A stretch of 64,000 nucleotides of DNA from WHSW01 sp963769945 (GTDB taxonomy: Bacteria > Actinomycetota > Thermoleophilia > Solirubrobacterales > 70-9). How positions within the stretch are numbered: position 1 is the stretch's first letter; each line of letters starts with the position of its first letter. The notes beneath the pieces were generated by a model. The model was not told the origin of the DNA. It was given only the letters and a program-made list of their open reading frames with translations, and did no database searches. The stretch covers positions 1 through 64,000 of the forward strand of contig CAVYOA010000015.1 in assembly GCA_963769945.1 (NCBI GenBank), read 5' to 3'. Shown in pieces: positions 7,802 through 16,755 of the stretch. Made by a program: the position numbers and the translations under genes.

Positions 7802-8999
7802 CTACTTGGGCAGCGTCGGGGCGACGATCCGATACGCCTTGAGCCCGAGCCCGAGGCGCTCGCGATCGTCGCCGAGGGCAGGGTCGAGGCCGGTCAGCTC
7901 GCGGATGCGGCTGAGACGGTGGGCGACGGTGTGGCGGTGGGCGAAGACGGCCCGCGCCGTGGCGTTCATGTTGCAGTCGTTGGCGAGGTAGGTCTCCAGG
8001 GTTCCGAGCAGGTCGGTGCGGTACTGGCGGTCGTGGGCGACCAGCGGCTCGACCGTGTCCTCGTAGAAGCGCCGGACCTCGTCCGGATCGGTCGCCATCG
8101 CCCGAAACAGCAGCCGGTAGACGCCGTTGCCGATCTCGGCCGTGAGCTGGTCGGCGACGCGCTCGTCGCGGGCGATCACGTCGAGCATCAGCTCGGCCTC
8201 GGAGATCGCGCGGTCGAGCTCGGCCGGATCGGCGCAGAAGGACGAGAACGCAGCCGGGCCGTGCCCGCGCAGCCGGTCGCGATCGCCTTCGCCGACGCGG
8301 CGGTGGCGTCGGCGGCGTCGTCGCCGCCGCGCGCGGGCAGGATCGCGTAGACGCGCACCGGCGCGGCGCGTCGCCCGGTGGCGTTCGCGCCGGGTCCGCG
8401 GCGCAGCGGCTCGGCGATCGCGCCGTCGTGCTCGCCGGTGACCAGCGCGGCGGCGTGGCGGGGTCGTGACGAGCGAACCTCGGCGACGAGCGCGACCGCG
8501 CCGCGACGCAGGTCGCAGCCGAGGCGGGCGGCGCGGCTGACGGTCTCCGCCGGACGCGCGCGGCGCGCGCGCAGGTCCTCGAGCAGCGAGCCGCGCACGT
8601 CGGCGGCGACCTCGTCGCGAGCGTCGACCACCGCGACCTCGGCGAGCGCGGCGAGCGTCGTCGTGCGCAGGATCTCCTCGCGGTCGACCTTGACCCGCGG
8701 CATCCCGTTTCGCGCGGCTGCGAGCGCGAAGGCGTAGCCGATGATCTCGCCGCCGGCCTCGATCTCCATCACGCTCTCGACCCCGGCGGGCGGCTCGGCC
8801 CCGGGCTCGACGCGACTGCCGCAGTCGCTCGCCAGCGCGTCGAGGTCGACGTCGGCGGCGGAAGCGGCGGCGAGACCGCGCGCCGGTAGCACTATGGCCA
8901 CCGGCGCGCCGGCCTCATCGCGCCGCGAGCTCGGCGATCCCGCTGAGCCCGCTCGCCGGCCAAGAGGGCCGACAGCATGCGGGCGTGCAGGTCGCGCAT
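7802..8999 (-). CDS. PucR/CdaR-type transcriptional regulator (frameshifts)
   Basis: Predicted DNA-binding regulator with the C-terminal PucR helix-turn-helix: LLGTLETYLANDCNMNATAR, then VFAHRHTVAHRLSRIRELTG and GLDPALGDDRERLGLGLKAY. The N-terminal about 200 residues form a weakly conserved sensor region. Two frame changes are visible, near 8930 (between MLSALLAGER and the segment leading to VAIVLPARGLAAA) and near 8255, so the start is placed at the ATG at 8999. It lies downstream of the PII/ammonium transporter pair on the same strand. PucR relatives often govern nitrogen use, which fits the location but is inference. Confidence 0.72.
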
Positions 9000-9021
9000 T
9001 TTCGCGATCCAGATCGTCGGG

Positions 9022-9390
9022 TCAGGCCGGGATCTCGGTCTCCTGGTGGGCTTGCAGTACGGGCTCGCCTTCCTCGCCGGTGCGGATGCGGATCGCCTCC
9101 TCGACGGGGATCACGAAGATCTTCCCGTCGCCGACGTCACCGGTCCGCGCGTGCTTGAGGATCGTTTCGACGACGACGCCCTTGTCCTTGTCCTCGATCA
9201 CCACCTCGATCTTGAGCTTCGGCCGCACGTTGACGGTCAGGCTCGAGCCGCGGTAGGTCTCGACGATTCCCTTCTGGCGCCCCGAGCCCTTGACCTCGGC
9301 GATCGAGAGGGACGGAAAGCCCTTCTCGAGCAGCTCGGTCCTGATCGGCTCGAATGCCTCGTGGCGAATGTATGCCTCGATTTTCTTCAT
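9022..9390 (-). CDS. glnK: PII nitrogen regulatory protein, T-loop without Tyr51
   Basis: PII signal protein, a trimeric sensor of 2-oxoglutarate and ATP/ADP that gates ammonium transporters. It has the PII start MKKIEAYIRHEAFEPIR, the KGSGRQKG stretch, and the C-terminal signature TGDVGDGKIFVIPVEEAIRI. In the T-loop (YRGSSLTVNVRPK, about residues 46-58) the position of the uridylylated/adenylylated Tyr51 is Leu. The first loop tyrosine (Tyr46) is present. It lies 15 bases downstream of the ammonium transporter gene, the classic amtB/glnK pair in reversed order. A PII without the modified tyrosine is probably controlled by ligand binding alone. Confidence 0.93.
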   Translation of the reverse strand: MKKIEAYIRHEAFEPIRTELLEKGFPSLSIAEVKGSGRQKGIVETYRGSSLTVNVRPKLKIEVVIEDKDKGVVVETILKHARTGDVGDGKIFVIPVEEAIRIRTGEEGEPVLQAHQETEIPA

Positions 9391-9405
9391 CGCGTCACCT
9401 CCTTC

Positions 9406-10872
9406 CTACGCCTGGGTGGGCGTGTCGGCCGTCATTGTCGCTGCCACCGCCGGCGGCCGCACCGGCGACGGCTCTCGGCTGTCGCCACCCGGGTACTCCT
9501 CCGGGGGAATGAACGATTCCGGGTAGCCGTACATGCCGTGCGAGGCGATGTCGAGCCCGGCGAGCTCCTCCTCCTCGGAGACCCGCAACCCGATCGTCAT
9601 CTTGATCAGGAAGAAGGTCCCGTAGGAGAGGGCGAACACGAGCGCGAAGATCGCCGCGACGCCAACCGCTTGGACTGCGAGCTGGCCGACCGTCGCGCCG
9701 AACGACGCGTCGCCGGTGATCCCGTACCACATGCCCGGCGCGGCGCCGTCGAGGATCAGCCGCGGCGAGGCGAACAGACCGATCGCCAGCGTTCCCCAGA
9801 TGCCGGCGAGACCGTGCGCCGAGAGCGCGCCCACCGGATCGTCGAGCTTCTTGTCGATCGCGAGCACGCCGAAGACGACGATCACGCCGGCGACCGCGCC
9901 GATGATCGGGGCCGCCCAGAACTCGACGTATCCCGATGGTGCCGTGATCCCGACGAGGCCGGCGATCGCGCCGTTGCCGACCATGCCGACATCGACCGAC
10001 TTGCCCTTGAGGTAGATGACCAGTGCCGCCGCGACTGCGCCGGCCGCGGCCGCGAGCTGCGTGTTGAGGGCAACTTCGGCGAAGAAGTTGTCCGTGGTGC
10101 CGAAGGTCGAGCCGGCGTTGAAGCCGTACCAGCCGACCCACAGGATCGCGACGCCGAGCCCGACCAGAGGCATCGAATGCCCCGGGATCGCCCGCGGCGT
10201 TCCATCGGCTGCGTACTTGCCGATGCGCGGACCGAGCAACAGCAGCGCCGCGAGGGCGCCGACCGCGCCGGTGAGATGGACGACCGACGAGCCGGCGAAG
10301 TCCATCACGGGCTTGCCGCCGACGTCGGCGAGCAGTCCACCCCCGTAGACCCCGTGAGCGACGAGCGGATAGATGATCGCGCCGAACACCGCGGCGTAGA
10401 TCGCGTAGGCGGAGAACTTGATCCGCTCCAGGGTCGTTCCCCACACGATCGCCAAGGAGACTGCGCAGAACAGCATCCCGAACAACATCAGAGCGGTATC
10501 GCCGCCACCGACGGTGACCCCGGCGATCTCCTGGCCGTCGTGGAAGAAGAACCCTTCCGTGCCGAAGATCTTGTTGCCCGTCAGCGACGAGATCCCGAAG
10601 CCGACCGCCCACCATGCCAGCGTCACGACGCCGAGGTTGATCAGCACCTTGGCCACGCCTGCGCCGACGTTCTTCTGTCGCGAGAAGCCGATCTCGAGCA
10701 GCAGGAAGCCGGCCTGCATGAACAAGACGAGTACGGCCGCGACCATCACCCAGGTGATGTCGAGCTCGCCCTTCACGATGTCGACGGCGCCCCCTTGAGC
10801 ACTTGCCACCGCCGGCAAGGCCAGCAATGCAGTCAGCGCCATCACAGCGCCGAGGCCCACCCTCTTGGTCAT
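9406..10872 (-). CDS. amtB: Ammonium transporter Amt
   Basis: Inner-membrane ammonium channel of the Amt/Mep/Rh family, 488 residues, intact. It begins with a signal-like segment (MTKRVGLGAVMALTALLALP, cleavage after ASA) and continues with eleven membrane segments. Recognisable blocks are MQAGFLLLEIGFSRQKN, DFAGSSVVHLTGAVGAL (first pore histidine near residue 197), WVGWYGFNAGS, and LSAHGLAGIWGTLAIGLFA (second pore histidine near residue 351). The cytoplasmic tail ends with a Pro/Glu-rich stretch. A GGAGGA ribosome binding site precedes the ATG at 10872. It is co-directional with the PII gene, which would block the pore when nitrogen is plentiful. Confidence 0.95.
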   Translation of the reverse strand: MTKRVGLGAVMALTALLALPAVASAQGGAVDIVKGELDITWVMVAAVLVLFMQAGFLLLEIGFSRQKNVGAGVAKVLINLGVVTLAWWAVGFGISSLTGNKIFGTEGFFFHDGQEIAGVTVGGGDTALMLFGMLFCAVSLAIVWGTTLERIKFSAYAIYAAVFGAIIYPLVAHGVYGGGLLADVGGKPVMDFAGSSVVHLTGAVGALAALLLLGPRIGKYAADGTPRAIPGHSMPLVGLGVAILWVGWYGFNAGSTFGTTDNFFAEVALNTQLAAAAGAVAAALVIYLKGKSVDVGMVGNGAIAGLVGITAPSGYVEFWAAPIIGAVAGVIVVFGVLAIDKKLDDPVGALSAHGLAGIWGTLAIGLFASPRLILDGAAPGMWYGITGDASFGATVGQLAVQAVGVAAIFALVFALSYGTFFLIKMTIGLRVSEEEELAGLDIASHGMYGYPESFIPPEEYPGGDSREPSPVRPPAVAATMTADTPTQA

Positions 10873-11026
10873 CTCTCTACGTCCTCCTTGCCCACCAGTC
10901 CGTGAAGGCGGCGGCTCGGTTGCAGAATCGCGACCGACGGTAGGCGCGGCGGACGACGGAGTTCGTTATCCCGATGTCGAAACTTGCGGTGCCTTGCCTT
11001 GTACCGCTGGTCGAATCGGCGGTAGC

Positions 11027-11900
11027 TCAGGCGTGGACAGTCGGGACAGCCGCGTCGATCACGAGCTCTGCGCCCTCCATGCCCATATCGATCTCGACCG
11101 CGTCGCCGCCAAGCTCCTGCCACCGGCGCCGCGCCGAGGCGTGCAGCTCGTCGAGGAACTCGTCGGCGTGAAGCGGGTCGTGATGGAAGAGCAGCATGCG
11201 CTTGGCGCCGACCCGGCGCCCGAAGGTGAGCGCGTCGGAGACGCCCGAGTGGCCCCAGCCGGCGTGGGCGGGGTACTCGTCGTCGGTGTACTGGCAGTCG
11301 TGGATCAGCAGGTCGACGTCGCGGGCGAGGTCGAAGCCCGAGATCCACTCCGGCTCGAGCTCGTCGAGCGATGCGCCCAGCGCGGGCTCGTGGTCGGGGA
11401 TGTAGGCGATCGTGGTGTCGCCGTCGGTGATCCGGTAGCCGAGCGTCGGCCCGCGGTGGGTGACCGCCTCGGCGCGGATCGTGGCGCCGCCGAGCTCCCA
11501 TTGGCTGCCCGGCGTGTCGCGAAAGGCGACCGAGCAGGGGAGCTCGCGGACCTCGACCGGCGAGAGCGGGGCGGAGATGTAGCGCGCGACGCGCGTCTCC
11601 AGCGACGCCTCCGGTGAGGACGGCCCCCAGATCGTGATCTCCGACTCGGCCCGAAAGCACGGCGGGAAGAACATCAGGCCCTGGATGTGGTCGAGGTGCA
11701 GATGGGTGAGCAGGATGTGGATGCGCTCCTGCCCGGCTGAGCCCGAGGCCGAGCGTGCGGATGCCGGTGCCGGCGTCGAGGATGAGCTCGTCGCCGCTTG
11801 CGAGCGTCAGCTGCACGCATGACGTGTTGCCGCCGTAGCGGTTCATGTGCGGCCCCGGCGATGGCACCGAGCCACGCGCTCCCCAGACCTTGACGCGCAT
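11027..11900 (-). CDS. MBL-fold metallo-hydrolase (one frameshift)
   Basis: Metallo-beta-lactamase-fold hydrolase resembling the RNase Z/PhnP-type branch. The N-terminal MRVKVWGARGSVPSPGP and NRYGGNTSCVQL, then DAGTGIRTLGLGL, are followed after a frame change near 11735 by LLTHLHLDHIQGL, the zinc motif HxHxDH. Further ligands are in AEAVTHRGPTLGYRI, LIHDCQYTDDEYP and LLFHHDPLHADEF. The ATG at 11900 overlaps the stop of the PAS gene (TGATG), so they are coupled. Family relatives act on RNA, cyclic nucleotides or phosphonates; the substrate here is unknown. Confidence 0.82.
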
Positions 11901-12327
11901 CAGCGTCCGTCGCCGTTCTGACGCGGGCTTCGGCCAGAAGAGGATCATCGCGCCGGTGGAGCCGTGGCCGGTGGTGACGATCGGAAAGGCGCTCGCCTCG
12001 ATCGCGGTGGCGTTCGCCGTCGGCGTTTCGGATTCGGAAGCGTGCCGTGGGCGGGGCGGCCGTCGCGGATCGAGTCCGTGATCGCCAGCGACTGTCGACC
12101 TCCATCGGTTCGCCTTCGCGGTCGAAGGGGCCGAAGGTCTGCGTCCACTCCTCGGCGCTCATCCGCCCGACGTCCTCGAACGAGCGGCCCAGCAGCGCCG
12201 CCGCGGCCTCGTTGTAGAAGACGACCGCCGCCTCGCCGTCGACCAGGAACGCCGGCGTCGAGATGCTGGTCAGCAGGTTGCGGGCCAGGATCAGCTCCAG
12301 CGGTTTTTGCGATTGCGGGGTCGACAT
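11899..12327 (-). CDS. PAS-domain protein (frameshifts)
   Basis: Small stand-alone PAS sensor. It reads MSTPQSQKPLELILARNLLT, then STPAFLVDGEAAVVFYNEAA and LLGRSFEDVGRMSAEEW, a typical PAS N-terminal half with the NEAA helix. Later frames add DSIRDGRPAHGT and, near the end, GAMILFWPKPAS. Shifts near 12085 and 12030 and another before the stop interrupt it. The stop overlaps the MBL-fold hydrolase ATG. With no kinase or cyclase domain attached, the PAS protein probably senses a signal for its coupled hydrolase; that link is inference from gene order. Confidence 0.68.
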
Positions 12328-12498
12328 GCGCTACAGCGCATTCTTCCACCGATTGCGCCGAATCGCAACGTGCGCAAAGTCCACTGTGGTCGGCGCGATG
12401 CGCCCGACCGCAGCGGTGCGGATCGGCCGCCCTTACTGCGGGCCAGGCGGCCGGTGTGTCGGTCGCGGGCCCACCGCGACGAAACTAGCTGACGATCT

Positions 12499-12648
12499 CT
12501 AGGCCTCGAGCTTGCCGATCTTGAAGATCTTGGTGCCGCAATCCGGGCACGTGCCCTGAATTGCCGGCCGGCCGTTCTTCATCGTGACCTGCTGGGGATC
12601 CTGGATCTCGACCTTCTTGCGTTCCTTCACGCAGTAACCCTCGGGCAT
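12499..12648 (-). CDS. DUF5679 small zinc-ribbon-like protein
   Basis: 49-residue protein MPEGYCVKERKKVEIQDPQ... ending KIFKIGKLEA, matching the DUF5679 pattern as I recall it. It carries one cysteine near the start (YCVK) and CPDC near the end (GTCPDCGTKIFKIG), a half zinc-ribbon arrangement. The ATG at 12648 is chosen over longer in-frame starts because AGGAGAG lies about seven bases upstream and family members start MPEGYC-like. It is divergent from the sodium channel gene. Function of the family is unknown. Confidence 0.8.
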   Translation of the reverse strand: MPEGYCVKERKKVEIQDPQQVTMKNGRPAIQGTCPDCGTKIFKIGKLEA

Positions 12649-12729
12649 TGGTACCTCTCTCCTGGTAGGTGACCCCTGCGTGCGAACGTAGACCAGTCGT
12701 CGGACGCACGCAAGCGTGCTCGTTGCGTA

Positions 12730-12744
12730 TGACACTAAGTGTCA
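12730..12744. promoter_or_regulatory. Operator-like perfect palindrome
   Basis: TGACACTAAGTGTCA is a 7+1+7 perfect palindrome in the 117-base gap between the divergent DUF5679 and sodium channel genes, 21 bases upstream of the channel ATG. Its size and position fit a dimeric repressor site, for example of a TetR or GntR protein. No cognate regulator is adjacent, so the assignment is inference. Confidence 0.45.
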
Positions 12745-12765
12745 GGCAGCGCCGAAGCTGGAAGG

Positions 12766-13652
12766 ATGCCGCGCGAGATGGCCACGACCTGTCGCAAGAT
12801 CGCCGACTCCGGGCGCTTTCAGGCGTTCATCTTCGGCGTCATCGTCGCCAACGCGATCACGCTCGGGCTCGGCACCTACGAGTTCAGCCCGAGCGTCGAC
12901 TCGCTGATCACGACCCTCGACGACATCTTCCTCGGCGATCTTCGTCGTCGAGCTCGCGATCCGGATCGCCGCCTTCGGCAGCCGGCCGCAGGACTTCTTC
13001 AAGGACGGCTGGAACGTCTTCGACTTCGTCGTCATCGGGCTCGCCTTCGCGCCCGGCATCCGCGAGAACGTGACGCTGCTGCGCCTGGCACGCCTGCTGC
13101 GGGTGGTGCGCCTGGTCAGCGTCATGCCCGACCTGCGGATCCTGCTGCGCGCGATGGCCGGCTCGATCCCGCCGATCGCCAGCCTCGGCCTGCTGACGCT
13201 GCTGCTGATGTACGTCTACGGCATGGTCGGCTGGATCCTCTTCAACGAGGGCGACCCGGAGCACTGGGGCAACCTCGGCGAGTCGATGCTGAGCCTGTTT
13301 CAGATCCTCACGCTCGAGAGCTGGCCCGCGTTCCTCGAAGCCGGTCAGGCGATTCACCCGGCCTCGTGGATCTACTTCGTCTCCTACGTCCTGCGTCGCC
13401 TCCTTTCTCGTCATCAACATCCTCATCGCGATCATCATCAACTCGATGGAGGAGGTCCACGACCTCGAGCGCGCCAAGCACGCCGGCGACCTCGAGGACG
13501 AGATCGCGAAGACCGACGGCGACCTCGCCGCCAGGCTGACCGAGATCCGCGAGTCGCTCGACAAGCTCGAAACGCAGCTGGCCGACGGCGAGCGCATCGG
13601 CGCGGCGAAGCGGCGCGGAAGGCCGTCGAAGGGCGGAAGGATGCGAGGGTAG
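12766..13652 (+). CDS. One-domain voltage-gated sodium channel (two frameshifts)
   Basis: Prokaryotic six-helix ion channel of the NaChBac/BacNav type. S1 is FQAFIFGVIVANAITLGLGT, S3 region WNVFDFVVIGLAFAPG, S4 has arginines every third residue in LLRLARLLRVVRLVSVMP, and the pore holds the selectivity filter TLESWP in ILTLESWPAFLEAG. S6 is FLVINILIAIIINSMEEVHD, followed by a long charged coiled-coil tail (EDEIAKTDGDLAARL..., KLETQLADGE). Two single-base insertions break the frame, near 12940 (in FLG/IFVVELAIRI) and near 13390. TLESW fits sodium selectivity as in NaChBac; the Pro after it differs from the usual Ser. Confidence 0.85.
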
Positions 13653-13653
13653 G

Positions 13654-13671
13654 GAGGACCGCCCCGTCCTC
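13654..13671 (+). terminator. Short hairpin after the sodium channel gene
   Basis: GAGGAC and GTCCTC form a six-pair stem around the loop CGCCCC, starting two bases after the channel stop codon and before the convergent membrane-protein gene. There is no T run, so terminator function is only a guess. Confidence 0.3.
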
Positions 13672-13713
13672 GCACAACCTGGCGAGCGTGAAGAAGCCAG
13701 CCGTAGCGCGAGT

Positions 13714-14365
13714 TCAGCTGGTCTTGCTCTCAGCGCCCAGCGCGGACGTCCTCAATAGCTGCGCCGATCCCGCGGCGATCAGTAAAAGCGAGGGCCCGAG
13801 CAGGAACCGAGACAGCGGCGTGAGGAATGCGAACCCGACGACGAGGAGAGCGAGCGCGACCCATCGCGGCATCAGCGCCCGCTCGCGCAGCGCGACGGCC
13901 GCGATCGCAAGCAAGAAGACTCCGATGCCCACCCCGGCGGCGTTGTAGCCAAGGACGTAGGAGATCTCGAACAGCGCCTGGCCGAGCTCGAGTGTCAGCT
14001 GCCCGTCGCTCGGCGCGCAGCGCCCCAGCCATGTTGATGGTCTCGGCTCCCAGCCCGGCCGCCATCACCACGAGCGCGCCAGCGAACGCGGTGGTGGCGA
14101 GCAGGTCGTCGCCCTCGTGCTCGCGAAGAATCGCCCGGACACCGCTCGCAAAGAGGCCGAAGACTGCGATCGCGACGAGGCTGAGACTCGCGCCGGCGAC
14201 GATCTCCCCCGAGTTGTCTGCGTAGAACGCGGCGATCTCGGTGGGCGGCGTTCCGGGGTCGGGTTGTTCAAACGCCCAAAGCGCACTGCCCGCGCCAAAC
14301 ATGACCACTACAGACAGCCCGGCGATTGCGGTCAACCTGCGCGTGGCGCGTCTCTCATTCGCCAT
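13714..14365 (-). CDS. Multi-pass membrane protein of unknown function (one frameshift)
   Basis: About 215 residues with five to six hydrophobic segments: LTAIAGLSVVVMFGAGSALW, EIVAGASLSLVAIAVFGLFA, TTAFAGALVVMAAGLGA, and, after a frame change near 14020, GVGMGIGVFLLAIAAVAL, WVALALLVVGFAFLTPL and LLGPSLLLIAAGSAQLL. It resembles the multi-spanning proteins of unknown function common in actinobacteria (DUF4386-like at best). It is convergent with the channel gene and directly downstream of the region of the coiled-coil protein, in the opposite order. No function proposed. Confidence 0.6.
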
Positions 14366-14414
14366 AGCAGTGGTTATTCCATGAGCCTTTCGCGACTCTC
14401 ACAACCATGTACGG

Positions 14415-15026
14415 CTAGTTGCTGCCGCCGCTGCTGTTGTCGCCCGCGGCAGCGGCGGCGTCGGCAGCGTCGGCCGCGCCTCTGCGCGTCGCTCGCGGCC
14501 GATTGCGCGTCGTTGACGTCGGCGCGCAGCTCGTCGATGTCGTCTTGGACGACGTTGAGCTGGCCGTCGGTGGTGCGCTGGCTGGAGGCGATCGTGCTCA
14601 CTCGTGCGTCGAGCGCGTCGAGGCGGTCGCTGAGCGTGGCGAGGTCGTCCTCGGTGGCGGTGGCCGCCTCTTGCTGGACGCGGCGACCTGCTCGCTGATC
14701 GTCACGCACCTCGCTCTTCGTTGCGCCCTCGTCCTTGGCGCTCATCGCCAGGACGACGCCGACGATCCCGGCCGCGAGCGCGAGCACCATCGCCAGGCGC
14801 GCCGGCGATGCTGCGGACGCTGAGCTTGCGATCGAGCTGGGCGAGCCAGGCCCGCAGCCCCTCGATCTGCTGCTCGATCGTCTGCGCACCACCACCGGCT
14901 GCGAGCCGGTACCGGCAGGCTTGGGCGCGTCGGCGGTGCCCGGCTTGGTGACCTCGGTTTCGCCTGCCGCAGGCCTTTCGCCGGGCGGCGGCTTCGGCGG
15001 CCAGGTGGTGGAGTGCCGGATTCCAT
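14415..15026 (-). CDS. Membrane-anchored coiled-coil protein (several frameshifts)
   Basis: Hypothetical protein assembled from three frames. A Pro-rich N-terminus (PPKPPPGERPAAGETEVTKP) and a short helix (TIEQQIEGLRAWLAQLDRK) precede one membrane segment (VLALAAGIVGVVLAMSA). A long extracytoplasmic coiled coil follows (ATEDDLATLSDRLDALDAR, TTDGQLNVVQDDIDELRAD), then a Ala/Ser/Gly tail ending GDNSSGGSN before TAG at 14415-14417. Single-base shifts lie near 14975, 14870, 14800 and 14475. The layout suggests a cell-envelope spacer or scaffold, but no family is recognised. It is 8 bases downstream of the rhodanese gene, same strand. Confidence 0.55.
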
Positions 15027-15033
15027 CGCAGCG

Positions 15034-15395
15034 TCAGGCGGGTGGCAGCGGGTCGACGATCTTGCCGTCCTCGGGTTCGAGCGGACGATCGTCGTCGACC
15101 CAGGCCTGGATTCCGCCGGCGATGTTGTGGGCGTCGAAGCCGGCTTCGCGAAATGCCGCGACCGCCATCGACGAGCGGTTGCCGCTGCGACAGTAAAAGA
15201 GCACCGGCCGCTCGCGCGGCGAGCTCGGCGGCCGCCGCGGTCAGCTCGTTCATCTCGATGTTGCGAGCTCCGGGCAGATGTCCGCCCTCGAACTCATACG
15301 GGCGGCGCACGTCGATCAGCTCGCGCCCCGGCCGCGATCAGCTCCGCGGCGCGCGCCGGCGGGAGCTCGGTGGCGGCTGCGGTCTCTTCGCTCAC
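15034..15395 (-). CDS. Rhodanese-like sulfurtransferase (frameshifts)
   Basis: Single-domain rhodanese. Pieces read VSEETAAATELPPARAAELI, then RRPYEFEGGHLPGARNIEMN, then the active-site loop FYCRSGNRSSMAVAAF with the catalytic cysteine in CRSGNRS, and AGFDAHNIAGGIQAWVDD before the end EDGKIVDPLPPA. Frame changes near 15330 and 15215 split it. The GTG at 15395 is taken as start; the stop is at 15034-15036. Such proteins transfer sulfane sulfur, but the acceptor is unknown. Confidence 0.78.
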
Positions 15396-15487
15396 GCCAA
15401 CATCATTACCATTCCGCACCCCTGCGGCAGCCGCCACGAGCGCAGCCGCCGCAATTCCTTCACTTCCAAACCAAGGAGCCGCAAGCA

Positions 15488-16652
15488 ATGCCTGAAGCCG
15501 TGATCGTCGACGCCGCCCGCAGCCCGATCGGACGTGCGTTCAAGGGATCGCTCTCCCAGCTTCGTCCCGAGGAGACGACAGCGTTCATCGTCGACAAGCT
15601 GCTCGAGCGCAACCCCGACGTCTCGCCCGAGCTGATCGAGGACGTCTACTGCGGCTGCGGCATGCCCCAGGGCCTGCAGGGCTTCAACATCGCCCGCATC
15701 GTCTCGCTGCTCTCCGAGCAGCTGCCCCAGACGGTCACCGGGACGACGATCTCGCGCTACTGCGCCTCCTCGCTCGACGCGATCCGCCATGCCGCAAACG
15801 CGGTCAAGGCCGGTGAGGGCGACGCCTACATCGCCGCCGGGGTCGAGTTCGTCAGCCGCTTCAACGAGGCATCCGAGCCGGTTCGCGTCGACGATCGCAA
15901 CCCGAACCTGATCGGCGAGAACGGCCAGCCCAACGCCTACATCGACATGGGCATCACCGCGGTCAACGTCGCCAAGCACTACGAGGTCAGCCGCGCCGAC
16001 ATGGACAAGTACGCGCAGCGCTCGCAGGAGCTCGCCGTCGCCTCGCAGGAGGACGGCTTCTTCGACCGCGAGATCGTGCCGGTCAAAGACCACGACGGCA
16101 ACGAGGTCGCAAAGGACGACGGCCCGCGCGCGTCTTCGACGCTGGAGAAGCTCTCCCAGCTCGACGAGGCGTTCGAGGGTGGCGGCGGCGTCACCGCTGG
16201 CAACTCGTGCCCGCTCAACGACGGCTCGGCCGCGGTGCTGGTGATGTCGGACACCAAGGCCACAGAGCTCGGGCTGCAGCCGAAGGCGCGCCTGGTCACG
16301 GCGGCGACCTGGGGCAACGAGCCCGAGTACATGGGCGTCGCGCCGATCGGCGCGATCGGCAAGGTGCTCGATCGCGCCGGAATGAAGATCTCACGACATC
16401 GACGTCGTCGAGCTCAACGAGGCCTTCGCCGCGCAGGTGATCCCGATCATGGCCGAGTGCGACATCCCGCTGGAGAAGATGAACACCCACGGCGGCGCGA
16501 TCGCCCTCGGGCATCCCTTCGGCATGACCGGCGCGCGGATCATGACCACGCTGCTCAACGTGATGGAGACCGACGATCACGCCGTCGGCCTCGAGACGAT
16601 GTGCGTCGCCGGCGGCCAGGGCGAGGCGATGATCGTCGAGCGGATGAGCTAG
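15488..16652 (+). CDS. Acetyl-CoA acyltransferase (thiolase, one frameshift)
   Basis: Thiolase of beta-oxidation, 388 residues once the frame is repaired. It starts MPEAVIVDAARSPIGRAFKG; the nucleophilic cysteine is in TTISRYCASSLDAIRHA (about residue 93), the histidine in NTHGGAIALGHPFGMTGAR, and the second cysteine in ETMCVAGGQGEAMIVERM. One inserted base near 16393 (KIS/DIDVVELNEAFAAQ) breaks the frame. An upstream AAGGAG-like sequence (CCAAGGAGCC) supports the ATG. It is likely the terminal, CoA-thiolytic step for the acyl-CoA enzymes further along the window. Confidence 0.9.
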
Positions 16653-16672
16653 ACCAGGCGGCCGCGTCGGCC

Positions 16673-16701
16673 TTGACACGACGGTTCGGCTCGGTAAGGA
16701 T
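16673..16701 (+). promoter_or_regulatory. Sigma70-type promoter of the first collagen-like gene
   Basis: TTGACA (16673-16678), 17-base spacer and AAGGAT (16696-16701), followed by CTTGGGGG (16708-16715) in the expected leader. A similar TTGACA promoter and the same CTTGGGGG motif precede the paralogous gene at 18676. Confidence 0.5.
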
Positions 16702-16755
16702 CCTCACTTGGGGGTCCGGCCAGCTGCCGGGTGGTTGTCGCTCCAGGGAGGTCCC

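Noticed and set aside
8977..10905. 642-codon plus-strand frame antisense to amtB and the PII gene
   Set aside because: Low-complexity Asp/Arg-rich shadow; both sense genes are unmistakable.
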